Source: Cystobasidium ongulense
Taxonomy: Eukaryota > Basidiomycota > Cystobasidiomycetes > Cystobasidiales > Cystobasidiaceae
NCBI GenBank assembly: GCA_022835595.1
Contig: BQUP01000002.1
Coordinates: forward strand, 310,001 to 374,000
DNA: 64,000 nucleotides
Direction: 5' to 3'
A program made the translations under genes and the position numbers. The notes beneath the pieces are model-generated. The model was not told the origin of the DNA. It worked only from the letters and a program-made list of their open reading frames with translations, and searched no databases. Shown in pieces: positions 1 to 12,641 of this stretch. Each line of letters opens with the position of its first letter. Positions within the stretch are counted from its first letter, which is position 1.

Positions 1-3000
1 TCCCACGATATCGGGCCGCAAAAACGGATCTCCAACGGACAAAGCAGAGACGACTGCAATAACATACGGTAAGCAGCCATGCTGTTGACCGGTGACAAGC
101 ATCTTTGAGAAACGAGGCGAAAGTGGGAAGAGTGACATAGCTTGGCCAAGTTCTGTAATTCTAGCAGGGGTTGTCGTTTTCCTGCCGCTCATATTGGGGG
201 CAGTCAATGCACCCAAGTTGATGAGAACTTTTTCTGCAGTTTGTAGACCAGCGCGGTCAGGCGGGGTAGGGAAGGGGAAATTGACGACCTGATCGATGTT
301 CATGCTTTTCATTTGGAGCACTATACCTTCTATGGGCGTACGAAGGATTTCGGGTGTAGAATGTTGGGGGAAACAGGTTTCGAAGACATTAGAAGAGTAA
401 AGTCGATAGCAATGTCCAGGCCCTGTACGACCAGCTCGACCCGCTCTCTGCGAAGCAGCGGCCTTGCTGATCCATGAAATATCGAAGCTCTGGATGTTGC
501 TGCTTTGGTCGTAAGTTCTCTCTTTCGCCATACCACAGTCAACAACGTAGCGGATGTTCGGAATAGTAAGGGAAGTTTCGGCCACATTGGTCGCTATCAC
601 AACCAAACGATGCCCGTCGGGTGGCGACTCGAAGACGCGCATTTGCTTATCCGTAGGTAAAAGAGAGTATAGAGGCAGTATATGCATTGGAGCTGACGTC
701 GAGATTCCATTAGCATACGTTTTAGCGAAGGCGATTATCAATGACTTACTGTCAGAGTCTTCTTCGCGATCAGCAAGGAGCGCGTCCGGATCATCTTCAT
801 ACTCTTCGTCGGAATCCAGGGCTTCGAGGTCTTCCTCAGCGATGCCGTCGTCGACGTCAGCAGCCAAAGTCTTCCCGCTAGAGCCGAAGTCCATCTCTTC
901 CGTTTCGACAGCGCCTAGAGAAAGGGTAAAACATGGAATAGGGTGAGTTGATCGTTGTAAGAGACTTGCTCGACTAGTCGGTGACTTACCTTGAAGCGCG
1001 CTAACCTTCAGGGCCGACTCTGCTGCATCATCTTCAGGTACCTCTTCATCTTTTCCTGTGCGCCAAGCTTTCGAGCCTTGAGCGATTCTAGCTCGTTTGT
1101 CGACGCGCTCTTTGGTAGCTTTAGCGCCGAAGCGCTTCTCCAGCCTTTTGCAGAGGGTAACAATCTCATTTTGTCCAGTCAAGAACACCAAGATACCGCC
1201 GGGAGGAAGTCTAGCGTGGATTTTGGAAACCTTAGCGTAGGCCTCTTGCATATAATCAGGTCGAGTTTTGCGATTGAAGTGAACTGTGACGGGGTGTTGC
1301 CGGGCACCGACGCTAATCACGGGTGGAGGGATCTTGAATAGTGTTTTATTTTCTGTAAAGTCTGTAACACGCAGGGTGGCAGACATGATGATCATTCTGA
1401 GCGGTTTGGCGCCAGCTTTGCCTTCTCTCCAAAGCTCTTCCCGTAGCTTGACCACACGAGTCAGAGTACCAATCAAGACATCGGTATTGACACTCCGCTC
1501 GTGGGCTTCATCGACAATAACGACACTATATCGACTCAGGAGGAAGTCGTTGGCGAGCTCGCGTAGAAGCACACCATCTGTCATGAACTTTATACTTGTT
1601 GTTGAAGACGTTGTCGCATCATACCGGATTTGGTATGATACTCGCGAAGACGGAAGTGCGAGTTCGTGTCCGACGCGAGTAGCCATAGACATGGCCGCAA
1701 CTCGACGAGGTTGGGTGATACCAACTATACCGGGATTGTCTGAAATACTAAGAGTCAGCGGGGCGCATGAGACCGTGCAGACTGTACGTACCTGTACCGG
1801 GACTTCCAAAGCCAGCTTCATACAAGAATTGCGGCACTTGTGTGGTTTTACCACTGCCTGTCTCACCACATATGACAACTACACTGTGAGATCGAATGGC
1901 TTCCATTATCTGATCTTCTTCGGCAAGAATCGGAAGTTCCAGACGCTTTTCCTGCACATCATCTGGACGATCTACAGTGATAGCTCGCTTGACTGCCTTG
2001 CTTGGAGGTGTGCCGTTTGTCTGGACGGCTGAAGTGGGTTGCAGCAGGGAGCTCGCCGGAATAACGAGATCTTCCCCAAGCGGTCCTCGAAGGGGTCCTT
2101 CCTGTGTTTTGATCTTCTTGCTAGCAGGCTCCGATGGCGCTAATGGCACACCCTCAGCGGTCCTCGTCTCGATACCAAGGTTGGCATTTGCCCAACTCTT
2201 AAATTCCACCCCTAGCCTTTTGCGTTTCCCGTTTGTTGGTGCAGTGTCAATGTCGGAGCCCTCTTCATCTCCTTCGCTATCACTGCCATCTTCCTCGTCT
2301 TCATCATCCTCGTCCTCATCATCCATACTGTCTTCTCCTTCTGACCCAGATATAGCTTCCTGGTCGTGAGAGGGTGACTCTTCATTACTAGCTGACCCGA
2401 ATCCAGTCCACTCCTCGTCATCATCCTCCAACAAGGTACCTGACTCCTCCTCGTCTTGAGAGTCGTCTTGAGAGTCGCTATCGCCATCGACAGAAGAGGT
2501 ATCGTAAGCTGAGTCGGAAGAATCGAAAGATGAATCGGAGCCAGATCCCTCTCCCTCCGCTTGAAAGCCAAGGTTGCGGAGATGGGGTTTGACTTTCTTG
2601 TCAAAGGTTATCTAAGAAGAGAGTAAGCATGCGTGGGTGACTCTCCCAAGAAGCAAGAGACTGGACTTACTCGTGGAGCCTTCTTCTGTCTCTGCCTAAC
2701 AACAGGTTTCACTATCTCACCATCTGGGCCTCGGACTAGGGCAGATCCAAGAGCAGCTGACGGTACAGGTGCCTTCTGAATTGTGGATGTCGCATTTGCA
2801 ATCACCTCCGCCTCGATTCCTGGCTTTGTGCTTGTACCGTTATTAGTGGCGGAAATAGTCCTTGGTCGAGAAGGTCCGGCCTCCGGCACCTCAGCCTCGA
2901 GTTGCATGCCACCAGGATTAAGATCTTCCTGTGTCTCATCGTCTGAGCTATCAGAATGGTAGCCTCTTTTCTTCTCTGCCACTTTATCAAACACCTTGAA

Positions 3001-3466
3001 ACGCTTGCGCTCGGATAATGTCGAGACTTTGTCCAGCTTATCTTGATTCGTCTTGAATTGCTTTGACCCAAGACTGGAAGATGGTTGTAATTGAAGCGAA
3101 GATGTCAAAGTATCTTGCGAAGCTGCTAGAGACTTGAACAGATCAACTCGGCGCTCCTGCTTAAGCTTCTTGTTCACATAGCTCTCCAAGCGCTTCTTCT
3201 TCTTCGAGGACATGGGTTTATTGGCTTCCGCATCCTGTTTTCACCATTAGATCAGCCCAGATATCTGAACAAAGAGCTATGCTGCAGCTTACACGCTGCT
3301 GAAACTCCTTCAAACGCTTTGCCTCTTCCTTCTCTTGCGTAGTCTTTGGAATGATAATTTCTGCATTGTCAGGATTGGACTGATCGACTTGTTTCCGCTT
3401 GCCCTCTTTGCGCAAGCGCATTTGCTCCTCCCGCGCCTTGTTGTACCTCGGTCTTGAATGACCCAT
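1..3466 (-). CDS. ECM16: DEAH-box RNA helicase DHX37/Dhr1 (Ecm16), 3' end missing
   Basis: Nucleolar DEAH helicase of the small-subunit processome; in yeast Dhr1 releases U3 snoRNA from pre-18S rRNA. Five exons are visible: 3466-3293, 3234-2671, 2611-1792, 1739-990 and 914 to beyond position 1. The first ATG opens with [10 protein letters not shown], followed by a basic, KKKKR-rich region and acidic low-complexity stretches, as is usual for this family. Helicase motifs follow in order: motif [11 protein letters not shown] near residue 490, the DEAH box in [10 protein letters not shown], motif III MSATL, then [12 protein letters not shown] and [12 protein letters not shown] of RecA domain 2. 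An acidic insert between the RecA domains is also typical of Dhr1. The C-terminal winged-helix, ratchet and OB regions lie outside the window. Identity is strong because the N-terminal region and all motifs agree; only completeness is unknown. Confidence 0.93.
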
Positions 3467-3564
3467 GGTGGTGTTAGAGCTATGTTGCTGCAGTAGGTCG
3501 TGAGCAACGATGGATACTGGTGGCCGCCCAGCATACAGCGGTCGATCGTGGTGGGCGCCACATT

Positions 3565-3599
3565 CACGTGCATTATTGCAAATTATCAAGATATATATA
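3565..3599 (-). promoter_or_regulatory. Possible DHR1 core promoter (E-box and TATA-like run)
   Basis: Only 150 bp separate the DHR1 start codon from the stop codon of the upstream co-oriented gene QRI7. That gap contains a CACGTG palindrome (3565-3570) and an alternating TATATATA run ending near 3599, about 100-135 bp before the DHR1 ATG. The motifs are seen; a promoter role is inferred from position only. Confidence 0.3.
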
Positions 3600-3616
3600 C
3601 AGCCTAGTCATCTTCG

Positions 3617-5044
3617 TCATTGCATACTAGAACACTCGCTAACATCCCACTTTGACCTGATAGGTGATTCACAATTGTCCCACATCTGTCTCCTATACCT
3701 TTCCATCGCTGCCCAAGCTATCATTACCGCGTTGTCTGTGCAGAGATGAACTGGCGGGAACAAGAGTCTCATTGATTGTCCTCCATTTGCATCAAGACAG
3801 TTTCGCAGCCTGCGAAGAATGCTTCATATCAGATTCGGGAAGTCGTATGCACTTGTCAAAGCCGGCACCGTACCTCTCTCTCAGGAATAAGTTCGAAGCC
3901 ACTCCGCCACTAACTACCAGACTTGTGAACCCGCTATCACCTGACTTCTTCATGACCAGGGCCACCTTCTCCTCCAGTTGCCCAACAACCGTACTCTGGA
4001 ATGCTGCAGCAATAGCATGCTTCCTCGCTACATCATCGGGGGACGTAGTACTAACCTCCCGCTTGACCGCCGCCTTGATGCCTGAAAACGAAAAGAAGAG
4101 CTTGCCGGGCGCAGTCATGGGTAATTTTATGTCTTGTTGAGCGCTTTGAGAGTTTACGAATGCCTCGAGAGCAGCGCCGCCTCCAGTATTGCCTGCTGGT
4201 ATTTCGAGCCATCGTGCAACCTTGTCAAAGGCGTCTCTGAATAGCACACTGGTCAGCCTCGGATCAGATAGTATCTAAAAGTTCAGCTGAACTCACCCAA
4301 TGGCATCGTCATCTGTCGTTGCGAGTATCTCATAGTCGAAGGGTCCAGTAGCCGACAGTAGCATTGTGTGGCCGCCAGATACAAGTAGTGTAAGGTACGG
4401 GAAGGCAGGAGGAACTTCTTCGGTGAGACCGACCGTCAAGGCGTGAGCTTGCATATGGTGTACTCCAACGAGAGGCTTCTGGTAGGCCATCGCGAGTGTC
4501 TTTGCGGCGAGCGCGCAGGAGGCTAAACAAGAAGCCATGCCCGGTCCTCTTGTATATGCAACTGCCTGAACATCGGATACTTCCATCTGCGCTTGGTCTA
4601 GGCATTGTCGTATAGCCTTGGCCTGCTGACTAATTAGCAAAACGTATATCTCAACATTCGAGGGGACCGCCCACCATGTTGTTCTGATGCCGAGCCGTGG
4701 CATGGTATGGGTGAATACCCCCGTACTTTTCTGTAGAAACCGTAGCAGTTAGTGAATCTCCCAATACAAAGTGTCAGAATCGAGTTCGAGTCCGATTCAC
4801 CAAGTAGATCATCTTGTTTTAACACCACGTTAGAGTAGATCCTGCGTTCGGAGTCTACTATTGCAGCGCAGGTATCGTCGGCTGAGGACTCCAAGGCCAA
4901 AATCTTGATCGGATTCGCTGACCCGGAAGTGGTCGACTGGCTTCGCCTTGGGGGACACCTATACGACTGTCTACATCTGATGACATTCTTGTTGCCAGGA
5001 GCAACCTGCGAGAGTGTCTGCCATGAGACGGCACGGCGGCTCAT
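3617..5044 (-). CDS. QRI7: Mitochondrial tRNA N6-threonylcarbamoyladenosine synthase Qri7 (TsaD/Kae1 family)
   Basis: Transfers the threonylcarbamoyl group to A37 of ANN-decoding tRNAs in mitochondria. Five exons (5044-4801, 4730-4675, 4625-4297, 4236-3853, 3809-3617) give 401 residues, close to yeast Qri7 at about 407. The N-terminus is rich in Arg and Ser and lacks acidic residues, like a mitochondrial presequence. Family motifs are clear: ILALESSADDTCAA at the start of the ASKHA fold, GVHHMQAHAL with the metal-binding histidines, LLVSGGHTML, GDAFDKVAR, VVSGGVASN and CTDNAVMIAW near the C-terminus. The basic presequence favours Qri7 over the cytosolic KEOPS subunit Kae1. The last intron starts inside a GACAA|GTGCAT junction; reading through it would end the protein early and lose the CTDNA motif, so the spliced form is preferred. 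Confidence 0.93.
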
Positions 5045-5268
5045 GCGCGAAGCTTGCTACAGAGGCAACGAGTTGTGCAAAGCTAAAATGCAGAGGTGGC
5101 AAACATCCTCTGTTTTCTAGAACGAACATCTAAGGCCATTAATAGTAATCTAAATGATTTCTTTGCTGGTGCACAATTGTATCTTCGCGGTAGAGCGCGA
5201 TATGCTACAGACGACAGTTGAATGATATTTATAACAGCGGCCAACGACGACATCCCGTAAAGACAGCC

Positions 5269-6697
5269 TTAACGAAGCATAGACTGGGTTCTAAGGATGC
5301 AAAAAGGTTAGTGCTCGTAAGTTTGAGACTCTCAAGTCAACTTACCTGATCAGTGTCAAGAACTCGCTTCTGCAAACAGAAGATTTGCTCAGCTCGGTTG
5401 CACTCGTGTTTACGATATCCTGATCTCACCTTGTTTTCTCCGACTTTCGGAAAGCTCCTAGCATCGCTGATGTGACAGTAGACGCACCGGGCTTCTGCAC
5501 ACCTCGCATGGTCATGCAAAGATGACTGCAGAGAATTGTCAATTCCCGGTTTGCTCGAGTAGTGGTTCTAGCTCAACTTACGTGGCTTCCATCACGACTG
5601 CGACGCCCATTGGCTTGATCGCTTCTTCTACTGCGAGAGCAATCTGCCTAGTAAGACGCTCTTGTACTTGTAATCTTCGAGCGAAGGTCTCGGCTATCCG
5701 AGCAAGCTTTGAGAGACCGAGCACGTGTCCAGCCTTGGAGGGGATGTAGCCGATGGACACCTGAAGCGCACACCGCAGTCAGTCTACTATATTCGTGCTG
5801 TCTGCAGACTCAAAGATGCTTACCTTGCCAGTGAACGGTACAAGGTGATGTTCGCACAGGCTGTAGACATCAATGTCTCGAACAATGACCATCTCTTCGT
5901 GGTCTTCCGCGAAAACGGCTTCACCGATGACCTCTGATACAAAGTCAGCGTGCTACTGAATGCTGAATAATCACGTTTGAGCTCACCAGACAGCTTTTCT
6001 TCGTAGCCTCTGGTCATCCACAAAAGGGCTTTAGCATATCGTTCTGGCGTCTTGAGCAAACCTTGTCTGTCGGGGTCTTCGCCGATACACTCGAGAACTG
6101 TCCGGATTGCCGCAGCCATAGTTTCTTCACGAGTCTTGCATTCTGAATCTGTAGCATTCAGACGAGCTAGTGTTCCCTTTCCTGCAGATACGTTGCGAGC
6201 TCGCGCGGGTCAGCGTCGGAGCCCAGTCAAGTCAACAGGCAATCGAAATATAATCAATCTACCTGGCCATCCAAGTCCATCTGCAACGACAGAGAGCACG
6301 TCAGCATATGAGCACAGCAGACTTCCAAGTTGCGCTCACTCGTATCCGGCAGCGGAGTCTTGGTCCCGCTAGTCGAAGCCTCCTCGTCCTGCTCGCGGTC
6401 GAGGCCAAACCTCGCCTGTGGGAGGCTGATGTGCGCAGGCGGCGCAGGACTGCTGCTCAGCTTGTCGGTTCTGTATTGCTTCTTCCGTGATGCCAGATCT
6501 CTAGCAGCTGCAAGACCAGCTTTGATTTCATCTTCTGTCTCTGTCTGTCCACGGCGGGTATAGCCAGACTCGAATGAGCTGCTTGTAGTGCTGTCGACCG
6601 AGCGTCCGTATTCTGATAACTGCGCATCATTGCTCGCACTCGCTGATGGGTCGTGTATATGCAATGCTGATATCGCCTCGGAGAAGTTGGAGGTCAT
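5269..6697 (-). CDS. FOL2: GTP cyclohydrolase I
   Basis: Converts GTP to 7,8-dihydroneopterin triphosphate, the first step of folate (and pterin) synthesis; cytosolic, a homodecamer in known members. Eight exons (6697-6340, 6280-6263, 6181-5987, 5933-5824, 5760-5582, 5525-5430, 5369-5346, 5290-5269) sum to 333 residues. The first 120 residues are low-complexity and Ser-rich. The catalytic core shows [20 protein letters not shown], the zinc ligands in SLCEHH and HLCMTMRGV, and [18 protein letters not shown]. The ending EFLTLIR is the normal family C-terminus, reached only by splicing a 24-nt and a 22-nt exon; the apparent TGA after KSEKTR lies in an intron. An 18-nt exon 2 completes [14 protein letters not shown]. 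An upstream in-frame TTG exists, but the ATG at 6697 is preferred. Confidence 0.94.
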
Positions 6698-6837
6698 GTT
6701 CAATTATTGCTGGATAGCGATGCAGGTTCTATAGATACAACGACAACACATGACTTCTACGGAAGTGGTGAATTATTTGATCGAACGTCGCCTCGAGTGG
6801 TAGCGAGGCCAATTTCCGACGTAGTGTCACACGATAT

Positions 6838-8391
6838 TTAGAAATCTTCTTCCAGCTCGGCCAATTGCTCGTCTGGATCCAGAAGCCATGATTCGTCAAT
6901 TTCTTCGACGTGTGAGCTGCTTGCTGGCGTGACGGTCTCTCGAGCCAAACGCTTAGATGACTTGTACGCCAGCAAGCGCTCCTCTAGCTCGGCCTCAAAG
7001 TCTCGCATACGCGGTAGATCCCGTCCTCTGCCCTGTACAGCCAACCAGTCCGCCGATTTGTTTCCTGGTACATTAGAATGCCCTTTTACCCATGAAAACT
7101 GTGTAGTTTTTGCAGTCAATAGATAGTGAAGCTTTCTTGAGCTAGTGAAAACGTACCTGGACTGGGCCTTCACGTTTCGAAATCATAAAGTGTATTAACT
7201 TAATAAGCCCGGCATTGAGCACTGCTCCTCCTTCGCTTGTCTTCCATCCTTTTGCCATCCATCCATCTATCCATTCTGTGAGACCTGTACAACGGACCAT
7301 CAACAGACTGAACGAACCGCGTAGTATCAGGACCCACATTTTATTGAATATTGACTGTCCGTGAATATTTGCATCGGTGAAGACGGCTCTGGGTCTTCTT
7401 CCAAGGCGCGTAGAATAGCCTGTGGTACACATCGACTAAGTCACGTGACGAGATGATGAAATCCGAGCGGGATCATTTCCACTTACGTATAGCTCGCCAG
7501 TCTGGTTAGTCTGCTTGCCAGGTACGCGCTCGGATAGTTTTCTGTCGGAAGTGCATCAGACATAGGTGGAGGCGCTGGACTCGTAGCAGGTGCCCTACTT
7601 CGCTCCACGCGGATTTGTCCAAAACACGCCTGCTCCAGCTGCAGCTTTGTGTTTGCCATTGGCTGTGTCGTGATGCCGCTCAATATCCTCACTATAAAGT
7701 ACAGGCTTTATAGATGACTGACCTTGACATGCACCGTCTGTGAACACGACGAGCCAACCAGCTTTGATTAGCTGGTCTTCAACCTGGCGAGACCATTCCA
7801 TGTTGAGATTATATAGCGTGTTGGTGTTAGATTGGCCTTTAGCCTGAGCGCTTCGTTTTGGTTTTGAGGGTCGGTCATAGGGTTTTGCGGAGTGGGATGT
7901 GGTACTCTGCAAACTAGATGTCCTCGATGAACTCCCGGAGCCAGTAGAAGTGGATCCAGAGCTTGCAGAGGATTTCGAGCTTGTGGCGGAGGTGCCCTTC
8001 ACGTAAGCTTGAGCGTCCTCGCTGTTGAAACGTCAGCTACGAAGATAAGTGTTCGGGTAAACAAGCAGGACGAACAGTGTCCTAAACTTCTGGTGTAACG
8101 CTTTTGGGAAACCTATCCATGGCCGTTCATCAGCAATTGAGGAAGGACAGCGATGCGTTCAGTACGCACCCGTCACCTGAGCCTGAGCCTCGGGCCTGTC
8201 GTGGTTGCTCAGTATTAACATGTTACTATCACGTATAAGACCTTGAAGCTACTGACCATGTTCGATAGACCCCAGGTTTATGACCAACTTGGACTGTTTC
8301 GCCGAGATACTATCGATCAGCTTGTATCCAGTCGCACCCAACACACTGCCTACTTGCCAGCATAGAAGCCGCCTTTAGGTGTTTTCGGCAT
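6838..8391 (-). CDS. RNH1: Ribonuclease H1
   Basis: Cleaves the RNA strand of RNA-DNA hybrids in nucleus and mitochondria. The short first exons (34, 37, 26 and 37 nt) encode the N-terminal hybrid-binding domain: GGFYAVQVGHKPGVYRTW, then the KFRTLEDAQAYVKG helix. A Ser-rich linker follows. The RNase H fold shows VVFTDGACQ (first catalytic Asp), GKQTNQTGELYAILRAL (catalytic Glu), QIFTDSQYSIKC (second Asp), WVKGHSNVPGNKSADWLA (third Asp) and an acidic C-terminal tail. The first intron (8357-8294) begins GCAAGT rather than GT; only that GC-AG choice joins the hybrid-binding domain in frame. The start codon lies about 300 bp from the divergent PLPBP-type gene. The identity is firm; a few exon edges in the linker are less certain. 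Confidence 0.92.
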
Positions 8392-8687
8392 GTTCCATAG
8401 GCAAACAGGCGCCTATGAGCGCCTAGTGACGACTGGAGTCTTGATTCGTTACGTGGAAGAGGAAGCCCAGCCAGCCAGGCTGAAAGCTGAATGTCGCGAT
8501 CATCTTATAATAATGACCGCCTTCACAAGCTTCACTCTCTGTTCCTGCTTCATCATACACGCTGACCGGAAGAGAACACAGACACGCCTGTCCACGTTTC
8601 CCGCAGACACATTCGCTATCAGCTGCTTTCGAACGGGCCAACCCGACTTTTCCGCCCAAGCGTCAGCTCTGCTGGGATCGAAGGTTT
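8392..8687. promoter_or_regulatory. Shared divergent promoter between RNH1 and the PLPBP-type gene
   Basis: About 300 bp between two divergent start codons. No clear TATA box or other known motif is seen; its role as a bidirectional promoter is inferred from the arrangement alone. Confidence 0.5.
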
Positions 8688-9830
<1,143 letters not shown>

Positions 9831-10918
9831 CTTGCAACATCCAACGAAGCCTACTTGCGCGGTCCTCATACGCGCATGCAGAGATATCTGCTGCCACCAA
9901 CCATCTAGCAAAATGTAATTCGACAATAGTAATACCCCGATGCTGCGACCTGCAATGGAGAACACTATACAAGTTGCGCTATAGGTTCGTGGTGTATACT
10001 GCCAGTGAGCGGGTGTTAAACAAGTCTAAGTGGCTGCATTATCAGCTGGAAGGGGAGAGGAGGGTATACACATCCCGCACTGTTATCGCAGACCATAGCA
10101 GTATGAACCAATTCAGATAAGGCATTGAAACTTCAGGCAGCAGGACACGAGTGCTTGTCATTTAAGTTGCCTTTATGGCCTGTAGGCTTCGGTCCAACCC
10201 AGATATAACGCCATCGACAGACGTTTCGGCGCAGACGCTCTCCGGTAGGATCGTCAATGGCGGTACACAGTGAAGGAACTGGAATAATAATGATCTATGG
10301 TACCGGTATCGGTACAGAGTTGAGGCAAGGACCTCTACAGCTTCCAGACCGACGGGCACATACGTTGATCTCTGTTAGACACCAATCTCGATCGATTTCT
10401 CTATTCCCCGTGATTACGATAGCGGGTGACAGCGTTTTACCCCATGTTGGGAGGCAGCCTGCTCCCAAAACCCCGCTTTTCTCGCACTCGCTTTGCTAAA
10501 ATAGCAGGTCCAGAGGCATGCCCAAAAAACCATCGCTTTGATGGCAGCTCTTTCACGCTTTGGTGAGGCAGAAAATGCAAAGTTCATCCCCAAAATCGAT
10601 TTCCACCTCTCTCGCTCTTTCTCAATACACAACATAGCATATATCTTCTTCCAGTAGTGGGTCGACCTCGCAGCTCCAGCTACGACAACTCTACGCCACC
10701 TCCTCAGGGTCGGCTTCAGTTTATGTGCACGCAAAAGTCTGTCGTGAATTGACGCGTGACCTACTTCACAGCGGCAAGGGTACAGCAGTTTTCAATCGGC
10801 AAGTTGTGGCAGAAGAAGCAACAGGTGTCGAGCCTTTAGATACGGCCGGGCACGAAACAGATAGCAAGATAAGCTCGACAGCTGCACAGTGCCAGATATT
10901 GGGCTTCCTTCCTCATCC
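9831..10918. other. Intergenic region, no gene recognised
   Basis: About 1.1 kb between two plus-strand genes. It must hold the 3' UTR of the PLPBP-type gene and the promoter and leader of the cold-shock gene. Open frames here are short, use non-ATG starts or lack any recognisable motif. No RNA gene or repeat of note was seen. Confidence 0.5.
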
Positions 10919-12260
10919 ATGGTCTCCACTTTTCCCAGCGGTCCTTCAGGTCAATATCCACCGACTCTTCACTCAGCCAACGTTATGGCGGGCTTTGGAC
11001 CTACAGCAAACCACTTTATGGGAGCTTCAGATCCAAATCAGCGTCTTCAATACTATAGCTCTCAGCAAGCACAGCCGCATGCTGCCTCAAGTGCCAGCAA
11101 GGATATCGGTGGAAGGAGAGCGGGGAAAGTAAAGTTCTTTGATACGCAAAAGGTAAACCTTGTCTGTAGTTGTACCTTGCTAACATGGACGATATATCTA
11201 AATCTGTGTTTTATATAGGGATATGGTTTCATCAACGATTATCGTGCAGATGAGATCGGCAATGAGGAAGGTAAGATAAGTCATTCAGTGAACGATCCTA
11301 CCGGTATTGATTGCAATTACACTTGCCGCAGTTTTTGTACACTACACCGCTATCACAGCCAAGGCTGGCTTTAAGTCGCTAGCAGAAGGGGAAGAAGCAG
11401 AGTACGAGATTGTCAGGGGACCGAAAGGCTTCCAAGCCGCCAACGTTACAGGGCCTGGCGGGAACCAAGTTATGGGCGATACGCGAAGCCGAGCGAAGTA
11501 AGTCAGGTACTGAACACAGTATCGCTGCAAGCATCAACTGACGCATCCGTTATCTTTACATATACACAGTAAGAATGCATTCCTAGCCATGTCTCCATAC
11601 GCTGCAATGTTCCCTTACATCCATCAAGATCCTACGTCATTCTACGCGAATTCGCCATATACCCAGCCGCTTATGCTTATGCCTCAGGCTGCAGAGTATC
11701 GTAATCCTGCCCCGCATCATCAGTCAGCATATAGGGGTGTTCCACCTCCACCTGCATTTGCTGCCAATCCTTCTCCATATGGCTCACCTGCACCTATCAG
11801 ACCCTACGACATAGGCAAAGATTACGCTGGAGTCAACCTCGCCGGTCTCAGCGTTGACGAAGGCATCAGAGGAAGCAAGGCCCTTGGTGGATCTGTTGCG
11901 CCTTTCGGTGGAATGTTCGGTTCCCTTCCGGGTTTTGATGGCCCCGCTCAATCTCTTGCTGCTCCTGGCGGAGGCATGCCTTCGTCGGGCTTCCCTAGCA
12001 TAGCTTCGGGGGGTCCTGCGTCGAACAACATGCCCAACCCTACCTCTGGTCAAAACACCTACAAGCAACAAGTGGCAAGCAGCAATGGTGGCAGGTCCGG
12101 ATCTGTTGACCAAGGCGATAAGAGTGCAGCCTCGCGAGAATCTGCCCCTCGACAAGCAGATTCGTCTGTAGCATCAGGTCGACCTCCTACGCATCATTCT
12201 CGTTCCGCTTCACTCCTTTTTCCTCCTAAGCAAAGTGGCAGTCCGTCAGCAGTAGTCTGA
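10919..12260 (+). CDS. Cold-shock-domain RNA/DNA-binding protein with long low-complexity tail
   Basis: Four exons (10919-11152, 11219-11270, 11332-11497, 11570-12260) give 380 residues. A single cold-shock domain lies at about residues 70-145: [15 protein letters not shown] carries RNP1 and VFVHYTAI carries RNP2, followed by [18 protein letters not shown] and [10 protein letters not shown]. These are the standard nucleic-acid-contacting strands of the OB fold. The tail from about residue 160 is rich in Gly, Pro, Ser, Ala and Met with no further domain, resembling disordered RNA-binding protein tails. The ATG at 10919 is the first in-frame Met; the upstream reading frame stays open, so a further 5' exon cannot be excluded. 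The function is inferred from the domain: single-stranded nucleic acid or mRNA binding. It is not a bacterial CspA-like stand-alone domain. Confidence 0.85.
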
Positions 12261-12641
12261 GCTTGGATACAGCATTTCAACATGGTTTATTCTTACAAAT
12301 TTATTCTGAAAGCATAGGGCACATTGTCGGGATCTGTGTGTGTAAATATGTCTGCATGTCCCATGTAGCGTTCATGTCCATACCCATTCTACGAGCACCA
12401 TTCACGAAGCTTACGCGCTTTTCAGCCCGCCGGCAGCAGTACTAGCTAAAGTATACGGTAGCTGAGAATGCAGTGCGACGTACTGCAAAGTATTTCTGCG
12501 GCGCGGTATTTTCGGACACCCAACTGGCGTCCGGATCCCGCCTCCGCCGGCGCCAGGTTCCTTCTGCTTCTGGCTCTGATTAACTACACAAAGGACAGGT
12601 ATATGCCAGTTGCATCACTCATACGCTCAGCATCACGGACA
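12261..12641. other. Short intergenic region before the aldo/keto reductase
   Basis: About 380 bp holding the 3' UTR of the cold-shock gene and the promoter of the reductase gene. No motif stands out. Confidence 0.4.
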
